A stretch of DNA of 58,613 nucleotides from Lacticaseibacillus pantheris DSM 15945 = JCM 12539 = NBRC 106106 (GCF_001311175.1 NZ_BBAI01000014.1:1-58613); one strand, 5' to 3'. Counted from the first letter of the stretch, positions 19,428-28,661 are shown. Numbers and translations are program-made. Notes: a model not told the origin generated them from the sequence alone.

Positions 19428-19508
19428 TTTGAAAAAGGTCAAAACTGTGCCACTGTATAATCGGTGGTGCTAGAAACGGTGATACCACGGGACGGGTGCG
19501 AAATATGC

Positions 19509-19556
19509 CATTATTCCCCGGGAAATAATGCAGCGCCAAGATTATTGGCGGGCGAT
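19509..19556 (+). repeat. Right copy of ~47-bp repeat bounding the island
   Basis: CATTATTCCCCGGGAAATAATG is a near-perfect 22-bp palindrome, broken by one mismatch pair. It is followed by CGCCAAGATTATTGGCGGG, itself an inverted repeat CGCC/GGCG. It is the partner of 13101-13147 in the same orientation. Confidence 0.5.
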
Positions 19557-19602
19557 TTGCCCACAAAACGTGATGACAACGCCTCTTTGCTAGTACAATA
19601 TC

Positions 19603-19617
19603 GGTAACGGTATTACC
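19603..19617. promoter_or_regulatory. Inverted repeat upstream of XRE gene, probable operator
   Basis: GGTAA-CGGTA-TTACC lies just downstream of a TACAAT -10-like box (19594-19599) and 25 bp before the XRE start. A repressor bound here would block its own transcription. The role is inferred from position. Confidence 0.45.
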
Positions 19618-19641
19618 TTGAGAATGTGGGAGGGCAGCAGG

Positions 19642-19995
19642 ATGCAAATTGGAATTCGACTCGCAACGGCACGTAAAGAGCACGCGTTGACGCAACAACA
19701 AGTCGCGGATCAACTACATTTAACCCGTCAAACGGTATCTAATTGGGAAAATGAACGCAGCTATCCTGACGTTGCGAGTCTGATTGATTTGAGCAACCTG
19801 TACGGTCTATCCCTTGATATTTTACTCAAGGAGGATAACATGATGATGGATAAAGTGCGTGCGGACGCCATGGCGTTACGTAAGACAATGGTAACATTTT
19901 GGGCTTCGTGGATTATCGATGTGGCGCTGGCGGCGTTGTTGATTTTGTCGCAATTACACGTTGTTGGGTTTGAGCTTGGTGGCATCGCAGCATGA
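19642..19995 (+). CDS. XRE family regulator with C-terminal membrane segment
   Basis: A 117-residue protein. The Cro/C1-type helix-turn-helix occupies residues 1-60 (LATARKEHALTQQQVADQLHLTRQTVSNWENERSYPD), followed by a hydrophobic helix near residues 88-105. The start at 19642 is preferred since GGGAGG lies about ten bases upstream and homologues begin MxIGxxLxxAR. The stop overlaps the ATG of the next ORF in the form ATGA. Since that ORF begins with another membrane helix, the two may be one protein split by a one-base loss; both readings are possible. Confidence 0.8.
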   Translation: MQIGIRLATARKEHALTQQQVADQLHLTRQTVSNWENERSYPDVASLIDLSNLYGLSLDILLKEDNMMMDKVRADAMALRKTMVTFWASWIIDVALAALLILSQLHVVGFELGGIAA

Positions 19996-20273
19996 TTGTG
20001 TGCGTATTGGTGCTGGTAAATATGGTTGTGATGTGGCCGGCACAGAAAGAGATTAACCATCTGGCTGGCAGAGACGTCAAGAATATCCAGCGAAGGCGTT
20101 CACGGCGACTAGCAATTGTAATTACAGTTATAGTTCTGTTAGGCGTGGCGCTGATTCTGGTGGGTCACTACTACCTTAGTTGGAGCACCATTGGCGGTTT
20201 GTTTGTTGGTGGTATGACTGTGATCGTGGTGCTGATGGTGATTGCTCGCCTGCATAGACGGTATGAAGGGTGA
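19992..20273 (+). CDS. Small membrane protein, coupled to or split from the XRE gene
   Basis: 93 residues with three hydrophobic helices: an N-terminal VCVLVLVNMVVMW helix, then a basic segment RRRSRRLAI, a helix, and a final WSTIGGLFVGGMTVIVVLMVIA helix. It starts within the stop codon of the XRE gene (ATGA overlap). It might be an independent coupled gene or the C-terminal part of an XRE membrane-anchored regulator. No function can be assigned. Confidence 0.6.
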   Translation: MIVCVLVLVNMVVMWPAQKEINHLAGRDVKNIQRRRSRRLAIVITVIVLLGVALILVGHYYLSWSTIGGLFVGGMTVIVVLMVIARLHRRYEG

Positions 20274-20329
20274 GGGTTCAGCGGTGACCGTGGTAACCAA
20301 CACATCAATGGTTAACTTAAAAATGCCAT

Positions 20330-20858
20330 GACAATTATGCGTAAACGCCGCAATGTGCCTTGGTACTCGTGAGTTTTGAAAACGAGCTCCGCCCCGTAGA
20401 AAGCGACATATAAGGTACTGTCACCAAAATGCCAAGTGCGGGCCTCGCTAAATTTCTGGTACCGGTGCACCGCGCCCTCGTTAGTTGTGCGTGTTAAAAC
20501 GAGCTGCACCCCGCAGAAACCGACGTATAAGTAGCTCCGAACAAGAATCCAAGTGCGGGATTCTCGTCCAGAGCTACTTATACTCTGGTTTCTACCCGCG
20601 GGGCTCCGCTCTCTAAACGAGCTGCGCCCCGCAGAAACTTGCGCGTAACCCGCTACGGCAATGAAACCAGGTTCGGGTTTCGCTATATTTCTTGGGAACA
20701 CTACTCCGCGCCCTCGCTATGCGTGCGTGTTAAAACGAGCTGCACAGGCCAGAAGACGCCGCATAAGCAACTCTAACCAAAAGGCCAAGTGCGGGCCTTT
20801 CGGTTAGAGTTGCTTATGCTCTGCCTTCTAAACGGCCTGCTCCGCTCTCTCTTTACAT
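20330..20858. repeat. Structured palindromic repeats, family B copy 2
   Basis: About 530 bp without a supported gene. The right part (20743-20855) is an inverted copy of 379-485, with arms GCATAAGCAACTCTAACC and GGTTAGAGTTGCTTATGC. Further units carry ACGAGCTGC.CCCCGCAGAAAC and GTATAAGTAGCTC/GAGCTACTTATAC (20527-20584). The loop word CCAAGTGCGGG occurs three times (20430, 20548, 20784) and recurs inside the family A palindromes. Confidence 0.75.
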
Positions 20859-20902
20859 CTCCTTACCAAAAGTTCATACTAACAGTTATCGGTTTATCAA
20901 GT

Positions 20903-20932
20903 AGGGGCTGACACCCATGTGTCGGCCCCTTT
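20903..20932 (+). terminator. Hairpin with T tail ahead of MFS gene
   Basis: AGGGGCTGACAC pairs with GTGTCGGCCCCT around CCAT, followed by TTAATT. It lies 31 bp before the MFS start. It may end readthrough from the repeats or act as an attenuator of the MFS gene. Confidence 0.65.
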
Positions 20933-20962
20933 AATTAGAAATTTTGTCAGGGGTGAGTCGTA

Positions 20963-22190
20963 ATGGATGACGAAACACGCGCCAAGGGGCCGTGGAAGAA
21001 AAATCTTTACATACTGTGGGTGTGCACCTTTGTGGCTGGCCTGGCCTTTAGCGAAATCATGCCCTTCATGTCGCTGTACGTGGCCAGCATGGGTCACTAC
21101 ACCAAGTCGCAAGTGACCTTTTACAGTGGCCTGGTCTACGCCATTACTTTTTTTGATCACCGCCATCGCTTCCCCAATTTGGGGTGCCCTTGCCGACCGT
21201 AAGGGACGCAAAGTCATGATTATTCGCGCCGGACTCGGGACTGCCCTCTCCATGCTGCTCATGGGGTTGACCACCTCCGTCTGGCAACTGTTCGCCTGCC
21301 GTGCCCTCCAGGGAATCTTTGCCGGCTTCATCTCCAATTCCCAAGCCCTGGTTGCCTCCCAAACGCCGCGTAACCAAAGTGGCCGCGCCCTGGGCACCCT
21401 GGTGACCGGATCGACCAGCGGGATGCTGCTAGGACCAATCGTCGGCGGAATTTTGGCCGATGTCTTCTCCATCCGGAGTACGTTCTTCATCACGGCGGCC
21501 CTGCTGTTGGTAACCACACTCATCGCTGGCTTCTTTGTGAAGGAGTTCTTCGTGCCGGTAGAGCGCCCCAAGCGTGCAAAGGGGGAGAAGCGTTCCTTTT
21601 TGGCCGGGTTCCCGAACCCTAAGCTCACCATTGTGCTGTTGTGCTCAACCATGATTGTGCAACTGGGTAACGCCTCCATTTCGCCCATCCTGAGCCTTTA
21701 CGTGCGTGAGCTCATGCATTACCGGGGGCCCATCACCATCGTGGCTGGGATTATTGCCGCACTGCCGGGGCTATCGAACATCATTGCCGCTCCACGGTTG
21801 GGGCGGTATGGCGACCATCATGGTACCGGGAAGGTGCTGACCGCGGGCTACCTCTTTGCCGTGATTATGTACTTCCCCCAAGGGTTCGTCAGCAGCATCG
21901 TCATCCTGGGCGTTTTGCGGCTGATGATTGGGGTGTCGGACGCGGCTTTGTTCCCGTCTATTCAGACCCTGCTGACGAAGAGCTCGCCCATCACGGCGAC
22001 GTCCGCCATCTTTTCATGGAACCAATCGTTTCAAGCGCTGGGTAACATGTTCGGTGCGTTCTTAGGTGGTGCGTTGGCCGGACTCTTCGACTATAATGCC
22101 GTGTTTATTTGCACGGCCTGCATGTTGCTGTTTAATTTTGTGTTATTATGGTTCACCGAGCCGAGCCTGCGCCGCGGCCAGGTCGGCTAA
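20963..22190 (+). pseudogene. MFS multidrug transporter (PmrA/MdtG-like), one frameshift
   Basis: About 408 residues and twelve membrane helices. The N-terminus reads MDDETRAKGPWKKNLYILWVCTF, motif A is GALADRKGRKVMI in loop 2-3, and the motif C region GSTSGMLLGPIVGG is in helix 5, as in proton-coupled drug exporters of the DHA1 family. The frame breaks at a T7 run (21150-21156); six T restore AITFLITAIASPIWGALADRKG. A start at 21126 in the second frame is only a by-product of the break. A start ATG at 20963 follows AGGGGTGAGTCGTA. A terminator closes the gene at 22204. Confidence 0.9.
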
Positions 22191-22203
22191 AAATCTAATT
22201 AAT

Positions 22204-22268
22204 AAAGTGTCCGCAGATGACACGGCACCCTCTTTGGGTAGTTCCGTTATCTGCGGGCGCTTTGTTTG
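22204..22268. terminator. Terminator between MFS and HicB genes
   Basis: AAAGTGTCCGCAGAT pairs with ATCTGCGGGCGCTTT with few mismatches, followed by GTTTG. It serves the plus-strand MFS gene and possibly the convergent hicB-like gene. Confidence 0.85.
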
Positions 22269-22274
22269 AATACG

Positions 22275-22682
22275 TCAGTTTTGGCGGTGCTCTAAGGCCC
22301 TTTCCAAAGCTTCCGTGAGCGTGGCGCTGAAGTTAATTCCGGCCCTGCGTGCTGCGTGGTCTAGGGACTGGGGGATGGTCACGCTTTTGCGCACTGTCGA
22401 GTCCCTGCGCTTGCGGCGGGCGGCACGCAAGTCTACGCCCACCAAGCTCACAATGTCGCCCGGAAATGCTCGTTGAACGTCGCGTAATGGTGTTGGGGTA
22501 GGGTAGCTGCTATAGTCTGGTAATGCCACGCCCAGTGCATCGGGCGCGTTTTTAACCGCGTCGGTCAACGTTTTGCCCTGACTGATTGTGTCGGGAACAT
22601 CAGGGAACGTCACAACGTAGTAGCCGTCGTCTGCATCCCTTGAAAATACTGCTGGGTAGATTGCGTAATCTGGTTTTGGCAT
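22275..22682 (-). CDS. HicB-family antitoxin, apparently without HicA
   Basis: A 135-residue antitoxin-like protein. The N-terminal partial RNase-H fold domain reads YPAVFSRDADDGYYVVTFPD (residues 8-27) followed by GKTLTDAVKNAPDALG. The C-terminal ribbon-helix-helix is RKSVTIPQSLDHAARRAGINFSATLTEAL. HicB normally neutralises the HicA mRNA interferase. No HicA-sized ORF with the GSHHIM-type motif is seen on either side, so this is an orphan. The start at 22682 (MPKPDYAIYP) has GAGGTG upstream and fits homologue length; the longer reading to 22745 lacks support. Confidence 0.85.
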   Translation of the reverse strand: MPKPDYAIYPAVFSRDADDGYYVVTFPDVPDTISQGKTLTDAVKNAPDALGVALPDYSSYPTPTPLRDVQRAFPGDIVSLVGVDLRAARRKRRDSTVRKSVTIPQSLDHAARRAGINFSATLTEALERALEHRQN

Positions 22683-22776
22683 TAACACGCACCTCATCTT
22701 GTCCGCAAGTGACTCTCGTATGCTCACAGTATAGTACGCATACACGCATCAATTAAGACAACACCTTTACCAAAAC

Positions 22777-22808
22777 AAAAAAAATGCGTACCTCCGAGGG
22801 TACGCATT
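22777..22808 (-). terminator. Terminator of the MetE-like gene
   Basis: On the minus strand AATGCGTACCC/GGTACGCATT forms a stem with loop TCGGA followed by eight T. It lies 16 bp after the MetE-like stop codon. Confidence 0.9.
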
Positions 22809-22823
22809 CATTCCGAAACATAG

Positions 22824-23984
22824 TTAAACCGTCGCGTGCGCCCAATAATCCGCCGCAATGCGCTGACCCTGATCGATTTTGGCCCACTGCTGTGCTGCCG
22901 TCAATTCGTTACCCCCGTCGCAGGAAGCAAAGCCGCATTGGTGGGACAGGTACAAACGGTCCTTCCCGAGAATGGCGCTAGCCTTATCTAGTAACTGACG
23001 AACACGGTCCTCGTCGTCCAGAGTGTTGGTCTTGCTGGACAGCGCGCCGAGTACCACCTCCACGTTGGGGCGGTCTTGCAGAGCCTTGAGTGCCTCAATA
23101 CTACCTGCACGGTCATCGTCCCACTCCAGGAAGAAACGGTCGTAGTGCTGGTCGTGCAGAAACTTTTGCGCAATGGAGGCGTACGAACCGCCAGCAGCGT
23201 GCCGGCTGGCGTAGTTTCCACGACAGTTGTGGGTCCACACCTTCAGCCCGAGCTCGTGACCATAGTCGACCACGGCGTTGTTAATGGCGACAAATTCGTC
23301 GGCCAGGTCCTCAACACCACCTTTGCCATCCCCGAAAAAGCTCTGCTGGTTATCATCGGCAAATAGTTCCCACAAACAGTCGTCAAACTGGATGATCGTA
23401 CCGCCGGCAGCCTGATACTCGGTCAGAAATTCCTTGTACGCGTTAATCAGACCGTCACGGAGTGCGTCCGCGGTGGGGTAAACCTGACCTTCACCATACA
23501 GGTGGTCAAAGACGGATAGTTCGGTGAACGCGTGGGCGGCGCCCCAAACGGTGGTTTTGACGTCCTGATCTCCCGCCTGCGCCTTGAGTTCCTTAAAGAT
23601 GTCAATGAAGTGGTGGTTCTTGCCGGACAGCGGGGCGGTGATCCGAATGCCAATATCCTTCCGGGTTTCAAAGTTGCCACCGTCGTGATCTTCAAAGGTG
23701 TAACCATGGTCGGTAATGTAGCGCTCGATACCCTGGAATCCCCACAGAAAGTCCAGGTGCCACATGGACTTACTGTACTCACCGTCAGTGAGTACGTCGA
23801 TGCCGTGAGCCTTTTCCTCCGCAATCACCTGCTTGATGGCGTTGGTTTCAACGTCCTGGTAACCGGGAAAGTCGTTGTAGAACGGGTACTGGATGTCGTC
23901 GCGGTGCTCGATTTGGTCCTTGTAAGTTAACAGTTCTGCTGGTCGCAATAGTGAACCGACAATTTGAAAACGTGATTGTGTCAT
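22824..23984 (-). CDS. Cobalamin-independent methionine synthase II-like protein
   Basis: A 386-residue TIM-barrel protein of the MetE C-terminal domain family. It has the short form used by many lactobacilli, not full MetE. Zinc ligand candidates are His and Cys in WTHNCRGNY and the Cys of LSHQCGFASCDGGNEL near the C-terminus. The family transfers methyl groups to homocysteine or related thiols; short forms may use other donors. ATG follows ACGGAGGCCACCACC. It is divergent from a LysR gene, a common pairing for sulfur amino-acid genes. The frame is intact. Confidence 0.88.
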   Translation of the reverse strand: MTQSRFQIVGSLLRPAELLTYKDQIEHRDDIQYPFYNDFPGYQDVETNAIKQVIAEEKAHGIDVLTDGEYSKSMWHLDFLWGFQGIERYITDHGYTFEDHDGGNFETRKDIGIRITAPLSGKNHHFIDIFKELKAQAGDQDVKTTVWGAAHAFTELSVFDHLYGEGQVYPTADALRDGLINAYKEFLTEYQAAGGTIIQFDDCLWELFADDNQQSFFGDGKGGVEDLADEFVAINNAVVDYGHELGLKVWTHNCRGNYASRHAAGGSYASIAQKFLHDQHYDRFFLEWDDDRAGSIEALKALQDRPNVEVVLGALSSKTNTLDDEDRVRQLLDKASAILGKDRLYLSHQCGFASCDGGNELTAAQQWAKIDQGQRIAADYWAHATV

Positions 23985-24103
23985 GGTGGTGGCCTCCGTA
24001 AATTAAATGGTTGAGATTATTCTAACCGCTATGGCTGCGTCAGGGGTAATTCTTAATTGCTTGGTGGTATAATAGGCGCAATCTATAACACGGAGGTCAT
24101 GCT

Positions 24104-25031
24104 ATGCGGATTCAACAACTAGAATACCTAGAGAAGATTGCGGCCACGGGCTCCATTAACGAGGCGGCGAAGCAGCTATACATTAGCCAACCATCGTTAT
24201 CACAGGCGATGAAGGAGTTGGAAAAGGAGTTTAACGTCCAGCTGTTTTATCGTAGTCGTGGCGGCATCACGCTCACTGACGCGGGACGGGAGTTTATTAA
24301 CTATTCGCGCGGCGTCTTGGACCAGGTCAGCCTGTTGGAGGAACACTTTGGCCAGGGTAATGTCCGTAAGCGGGTGTTCAGCGTCTCGGCCCAACACTAC
24401 GCCTTTGTGGTCCATGCCTTTGTCGACCTGGTGCGGGAAATCGGTGGGGATGCATACCAGTTTACGTTGCGGGAAACGCAAACCGAAAATGTTCTGGACG
24501 ACATCGCTAGCCTGAAGAGTGAGCTGGGTGTGATTTACCTGAACGGCTTTAACCAGACGGTCATGCGGCGGCTGATTGCCGAGAAAGATTTGGAGTTCAC
24601 CCCGTTATTTGAGGCCAAACCACACGTCTTTGTGGGTCGCGATAATCCCTTGACGCGTAAGTAGCGGTTAACACTGGCCGACTTGGCGGACTACCCGTAC
24701 CTGTCGTACGAACAGGGGGACACGAACTCGTTCTACTTTGCGGAAGAAATTCTCAGCACCTTACCACATAAAAAAACACATTCAAATCAGTGACCGGGCG
24801 ACGATTTTTAACCTGATGGTCGGGCTGAACGGCTACACCATCAGTTCGGGAATTATTTCGAGCGAGCTGAACGACGAGAAAATTGTGGCGATTCCGCTGG
24901 ACGTCGACGATTCGATGACGCTGGGGTACCTACAACACCGCAAAATGGAGTTGAGTGACACGGCGCAACGGTACCTCGTCATGCTGAAGGAGCACATTCG
25001 GGGTTACGGGTTCACCGTATACGGCGATTAA
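24104..25031 (+). pseudogene. LysR family regulator with nonsense codon and frameshift
   Basis: A full-length LysR of about 309 residues if repaired. The N-terminal helix-turn-helix MRIQQLEYLEKIAATGSINEAAKQLYISQPSLSQAMKELE is intact and so is the effector domain up to DNPLTRK. There TAG (24662-24664) replaces a probable CAG. Further on, an A7 run (24770-24776) needs six A to give LPHKKHIQISDRATIFNLMVG. Two independent lesions make this the best candidate for a true pseudogene in the window. An extended -10 TGGTATAAT (24065-24073) serves it. It is divergent from the MetE-like gene and was probably its regulator. Confidence 0.88.
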
Positions 25032-25120
25032 GCCGCAGTTGGTGCTTAACGCGCGATGTGATTTAGAGTATCGTGATTGTAGATAGGTGGGTGTACCACC
25101 ACAATGTGGGAGGCAGAATT

Positions 25121-26028
25121 TTGGCACAATTAGATTTAACGAGTACCATTCAGCTCAACAACGGTGTCGCCATGCCCCGGTTTGGCCTGGGCGTGTGGCA
25201 GACGGACAACACGACTGCGGAGGCGTCCGTTCAGGCGGCCATCCGCAACGGGTACCGTATGATTGATACAGCCAAGCAGTACGGCAACGAAGCGGGGTGG
25301 GTCGTGGACTAGCAGCGGCGTTCGCGGACGGTGCGGTGCGGCGCCAGGATATCTTTGTGACTTCCAAAGTTGCTAACGGCGACCAGGGGTACCGGCGCAC
25401 CCTCGATAAGTTCGAGGGCACGCTACGTCGCCTGCAGTTGGACTACCTGGACTTGTATTTGATCCACTGGCCGGTTGACGGTCAATACGTGGAAACCTGG
25501 CGTGCGCTGGAAAAGTTGTATCGTGACGGCCGGGTGCGTGCAATCGGCGTATCTAATTTTGATGTGCAGCGCCTGCAGGTCTTATTGCGTGCGGCCGATG
25601 TGCAACCCGCGGTCAACCAGATTGAGTTTAACCCGCTCATGCAGGAGCAGGCGATGCGCAAGTTTGCGCCTGCACACAACATTACGGTTGAAGGCTGGTC
25701 ACCGCTTGGTGGGGGGAAGGCGCTGAACAATCCGGTCATTGCGCTCATTGGGCAAAAACACGGCAAGTCGGTGGCGCAAGTTATTCTCCGCTACGACTTG
25801 CAGTGCGGAATTGTGACGATTCCGAAGACGGTGCACGAACAGCGCATGGTGGAGAACGCCCGCATCTTTGACTTCGAGTTGGATGATCAGGACGTCGCCG
25901 CGATTGCGGGCTTGGATCAGAACCAGCACGCGCTGTGGTATGACGCCTTTGGTTGGTACGGCAGCGACACCGACTTTGGCATGGCCACGCAAAAATGGCC
26001 GGACTCCACGCCGGATTACGATGCCTAG
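25121..26028 (+). pseudogene. Aldo/keto reductase, one frameshift
   Basis: An NADPH-dependent TIM-barrel oxidoreductase of about 302 residues. It has GVWQTDNTT, DTAKQYGNEAGVGRGL with the catalytic Asp and Tyr, the catalytic Lys in TSKVANGDQGY, and LDLYLIHWPVDG with the active-site His. Late motifs IPKTVHEQRMVEN bind the cofactor. This is the 2,5-diketo-D-gluconate reductase-like group. Translation starts at TTG 25121 behind GGGAGG. A missing G near 25291-25295 breaks the frame (GAG-W instead of AGVGRG). A hairpin terminator follows at 26049. Confidence 0.9.
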
Positions 26029-26048
26029 AAACAATCCTTATGTATGTT

Positions 26049-26096
26049 AACAGCGGGAGCCGCATTGCCATTCGTGGCAACGCGGCTCCCGCTGTT
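26049..26096 (+). terminator. Long hairpin after aldo/keto reductase
   Basis: AACAGCGGGAGCCGC pairs with GCGGCTCCCGCTGTT; the stem continues through TTGCC/GGCAA to a short loop. There is no strong T-run, but the position fits termination. It is immediately followed by palindrome A1. Confidence 0.7.
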
Positions 26097-26101
26097 GGGA
26101 T

Positions 26102-26412
26102 GTGCTGACAAGGCCACGGTGGGGTTACGGCTTTGTGAGCCGCTCCGTCATGACCGCTTCTGGGGCGAAACCTCCAACTCGCAAAGTGCGCGAGTTTCCG
26201 GTGCGACTTGGAGCCTGCCTGCCAAGTGCGGGCAGTCAGTCTCCAAGCTCGTCGCGTTCTAACGGCTAAAGCCGTAAGAACTCTCGGACTGGCTTCGCCA
26301 TTCCTGCGAGTAGCACGCAGTAAGCGCTAAAGCGCAAACTGCCTGCGTAACCCCGGTAGCGGTCATAACTCCGGGTTCAGTCGCCTCCACCCCACCGCGA
26401 CCTTGTCAGCAC
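26102..26412 (+). repeat. Large palindrome, family A copy 1
   Basis: 311 bp, no gene. The ends GTGCTGACAAGG and CCTTGTCAGCAC pair, and the arms continue as CGGTGGGG/CCCCACCG. The interior carries the family core GGGCGAAACCTCCAAC, the hairpin ACTCGC/GCGAGT around AAAGTGC, and the stem CTTGGAG/CTCCAAG, then CGTCGCG. Other inner stems include AGCGCT pairs. Orientation is plus relative to the core. Confidence 0.8.
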
Positions 26413-26462
26413 CCGTTACTATGTGATTCCTGAGCCAATTTTTGTGTCAATTAATATATCTG

Positions 26463-26630
26463 TTAGTGGCGCCGACTCATTAAAAGTTGCTGTCCCCACA
26501 AACACAGCGCGAGTCCCACTGCATCAAGTACGAAAAGTGCCAGTTTACCGCTGATGGTATAGGTACTGCCCAAGATAAAACCTAAACCTATCACCATCAT
26601 CACTGCGCCGATTACGCGTCGTTCGCTCAT
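26463..26630 (-). CDS. Small membrane protein, 55 residues
   Basis: Reads MSERRVIGAVMMVIGLGFIL, a basic N-terminus and first helix, then a loop and a second helix LALFVLDAVGLALCLWGQQLL, ending SRRH. Two hydrophobic helices with positive ends suggest an inner hairpin membrane protein. GGGAG lies about ten bases before the ATG. It is flanked on both sides by family A palindromes (26102-26412 and 26721-27104). No known family is recognised. It may be a real small gene; the good ribosome site and the codon pattern support it. Confidence 0.55.
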   Translation of the reverse strand: MSERRVIGAVMMVIGLGFILGSTYTISGKLALFVLDAVGLALCLWGQQLLMSRRH

Positions 26631-26720
26631 CCACCATACTCCCTTTCTACTATTATTTTAACATGTCTGGCTGAGCAGACTGGCACTTTACACTGTTGGG
26701 TAGAAATGTGAACTAGCGGG

Positions 26721-27104
26721 TGCCGGCAAAGTGGTGATGGGGTGGTGGGGTCGTGTCCTGGGCTGTGGTTACTACAGTAGTCAGAGGCCGCGTCGGTCGG
26801 GTTGGTGAGTGGAGGCGTGTGGGTCGGAGCGGTAACCACTGCCGGGGTGTAACGCCGTAGGAACGTAGTGACGTACGGCGCGACGAATTCTGAGACTGAC
26901 CGGTGGGCTTCCGGACAGGCTCAGAATCGCACCTCCAACTCGCGTGCACTTGGCGAGTTGGAGGTTTCGCCCTAGCAGTGGATTACCGCGGAGTGCCCAC
27001 GAAAGCCGGAACTCGCCAACCCGACCAACGCTGCCGGCTACCACTACTGTAGCAATCACGTCGTAGGACACGCAAGCCGCAACCCCACCGCCACTTTGCC
27101 AGCA
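26721..27104 (-). repeat. Large palindrome, family A copy 2
   Basis: 384 bp. Ends TGCCGGCAAAGTGG and CCACTTTGCCAGCA pair, then further arms around CTACAGTAGT. The conserved core lies on the minus strand (26884-26977): GGGCGAAACCTCCAAC, the hairpin CTCCAACTCGC/GCGAGTTGGAG and stem ATTCTGAG/CTCAGAAT. It sits between the 55-residue membrane gene and the antiporter, so any antiporter promoter must lie to its right. Confidence 0.8.
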
Positions 27105-27228
27105 CAGGCCAGCCATCTTTGTGCACGAACGCGAGGATATGATAAGCTAGTGGCAATTCAATTAGCGCGGTGCACCAAGTCCGCGAGGTTCCGTACATAA
27201 TTATGTTTAACGATTGGGGAGGTAAACG

Positions 27229-28405
27229 ATGCATTTTATCGGCACATTGACGTTACTTTTAATCACCACGCTACTCGCCGGCCACCTCGGCCAGCGCGCG
27301 GGTCTGCCCGCCGTTGTGCCGCAGATACTGGTAGGTGTGCTGCTCGGCCCCGCAATGCTGGGTTGGGTGCACGCCAGCACCAACCTCACCACCTTTGCGG
27401 ATATCGGCGTAGTTATCCTGATGTTTCTCGGCGGGATGGAAAGCGATATCGACCTACTCAAGCGGTACCTGCGTCCCGCCCTGATCGTGGCGTGCGCCGG
27501 CGTCATCATGCCGGTTGCGCTTATCGGCCTGGCTAGCCGTTTCTTCGGCGTCAGTTGGACCGAAGCCGCATTTATCGGCGTCATCTTTTCCGCGACGTCC
27601 GTGTCCATTTCGGTGGCCGTACTCAAGGAATTCCATTACCTGGATACCCGCGAAGGGGCCACAATTCTTGGCGCGGCGGTTGCTGATGACATCATCGGCG
27701 TGATCTTGTTGAGCGTCATGATTGCCATTCTCGGCGGCGAGGGCATGAGTACCGGCGGGCACCAAAGTAACCTGGTAATCGTACTGGCAGGTCAAGTGGC
27801 CTTCTTTGCCTTTGTGTACGTCCTGATTAGGTGGGTGACGCCGTTCCTGTTGCACTTTAGCGACCGCCTCATGATGACCAGCAGCTCGACCATTATGGCG
27901 ATGGTTATCTGCTTGGGGACCGCGTGGCTGGCCGAAGAGGTTGGCCTGAGTGGAGCTGTGGGCGCATTTTTTTGCCGGGATTGCCGTTGCGCAGACCGAC
28001 TACAAAGCTGAAGCCCTATCCGATATTGAACCGCTAGGGTATGCCACCTTCATCCCGCTATTTTTCGTCAGCGTGGGTCTGAACGTGCGGTTTGATGGTA
28101 TCGGGCGGGATTGGCTGTTCATTCTGGTTTTGAGCGTCCTGGGGGTCCTCACCAAACTGTGGGGTTGCGGCCTGGGTGCGCGCATTAGCGGCTTCCAGTG
28201 GTTGAGCGCCAACGTTATTGGTTCGGGGATGATTTCCCGGGGCGAGATGGGGCTAATCACCGCCCAGATTGGCTTTGCGGCCGGTTTGCTCCGCGAGGAC
28301 TTCTACTCCGCCATTATTTTAGCGATAATCATCGTCACGATGATCGCACCATTCATGCTCAAACGGGACATCGTCAAGCAGCAGGCATATACCGCCAGCG
28401 AATGA
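27229..28405 (+). pseudogene. Na+/H+ antiporter, CPA2/NapA-KefB type, one frameshift
   Basis: About 392 residues with some twelve membrane helices. The family's DDIIGVILLS helix (ion-binding Asp pair, about residues 160-170) and the early GLPAVVPQILVGVLLGPAMLG repeat are plain; FFAGIAVAQTDYK follows. It would exchange protons for Na+ or K+ across the membrane. The frame breaks at a T7 run (27967-27973); six T give LSGAVGAFFAGIAV. The ATG follows GGGGAGGTAAACG. No TrkA-N domain is fused at the C-terminus. It is monocistronic as far as can be seen. Confidence 0.9.
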
Positions 28406-28661
28406 CCGGCCGGTTGTTCACAGCGAACGCCAAAATAATTGATACCTAGACTGAGGCCTGGATGCCACCGCAAGTAGCGTGTGGATCTGGGCTTTTGATT
28501 GCCTTTTAATTAAAAAAAATACGTGGCATGACAACTTTACAATGGCAAAAACGCTTGATTTAATTTAATTAAAGTCTCATAATATCCCCAACGGCGTTTT
28601 GTTTGTTACATAAAATTATGTCAGTGGACGCTCTTGTGAGAGCGTGTAGGGGGTAAAGGAT

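Noticed and set aside
20330-20858. Possible CRISPR-like array from repeated words
   Set aside because: The repeated words are inverted and of irregular spacing; there are no regular direct repeats with unique spacers and no cas genes.
26721-27104. Open frames inside the palindromes (for example 111 codons at 26781-27116)
   Set aside because: They lack ribosome sites and vary between copies in a way that keeps base pairs, not codons.
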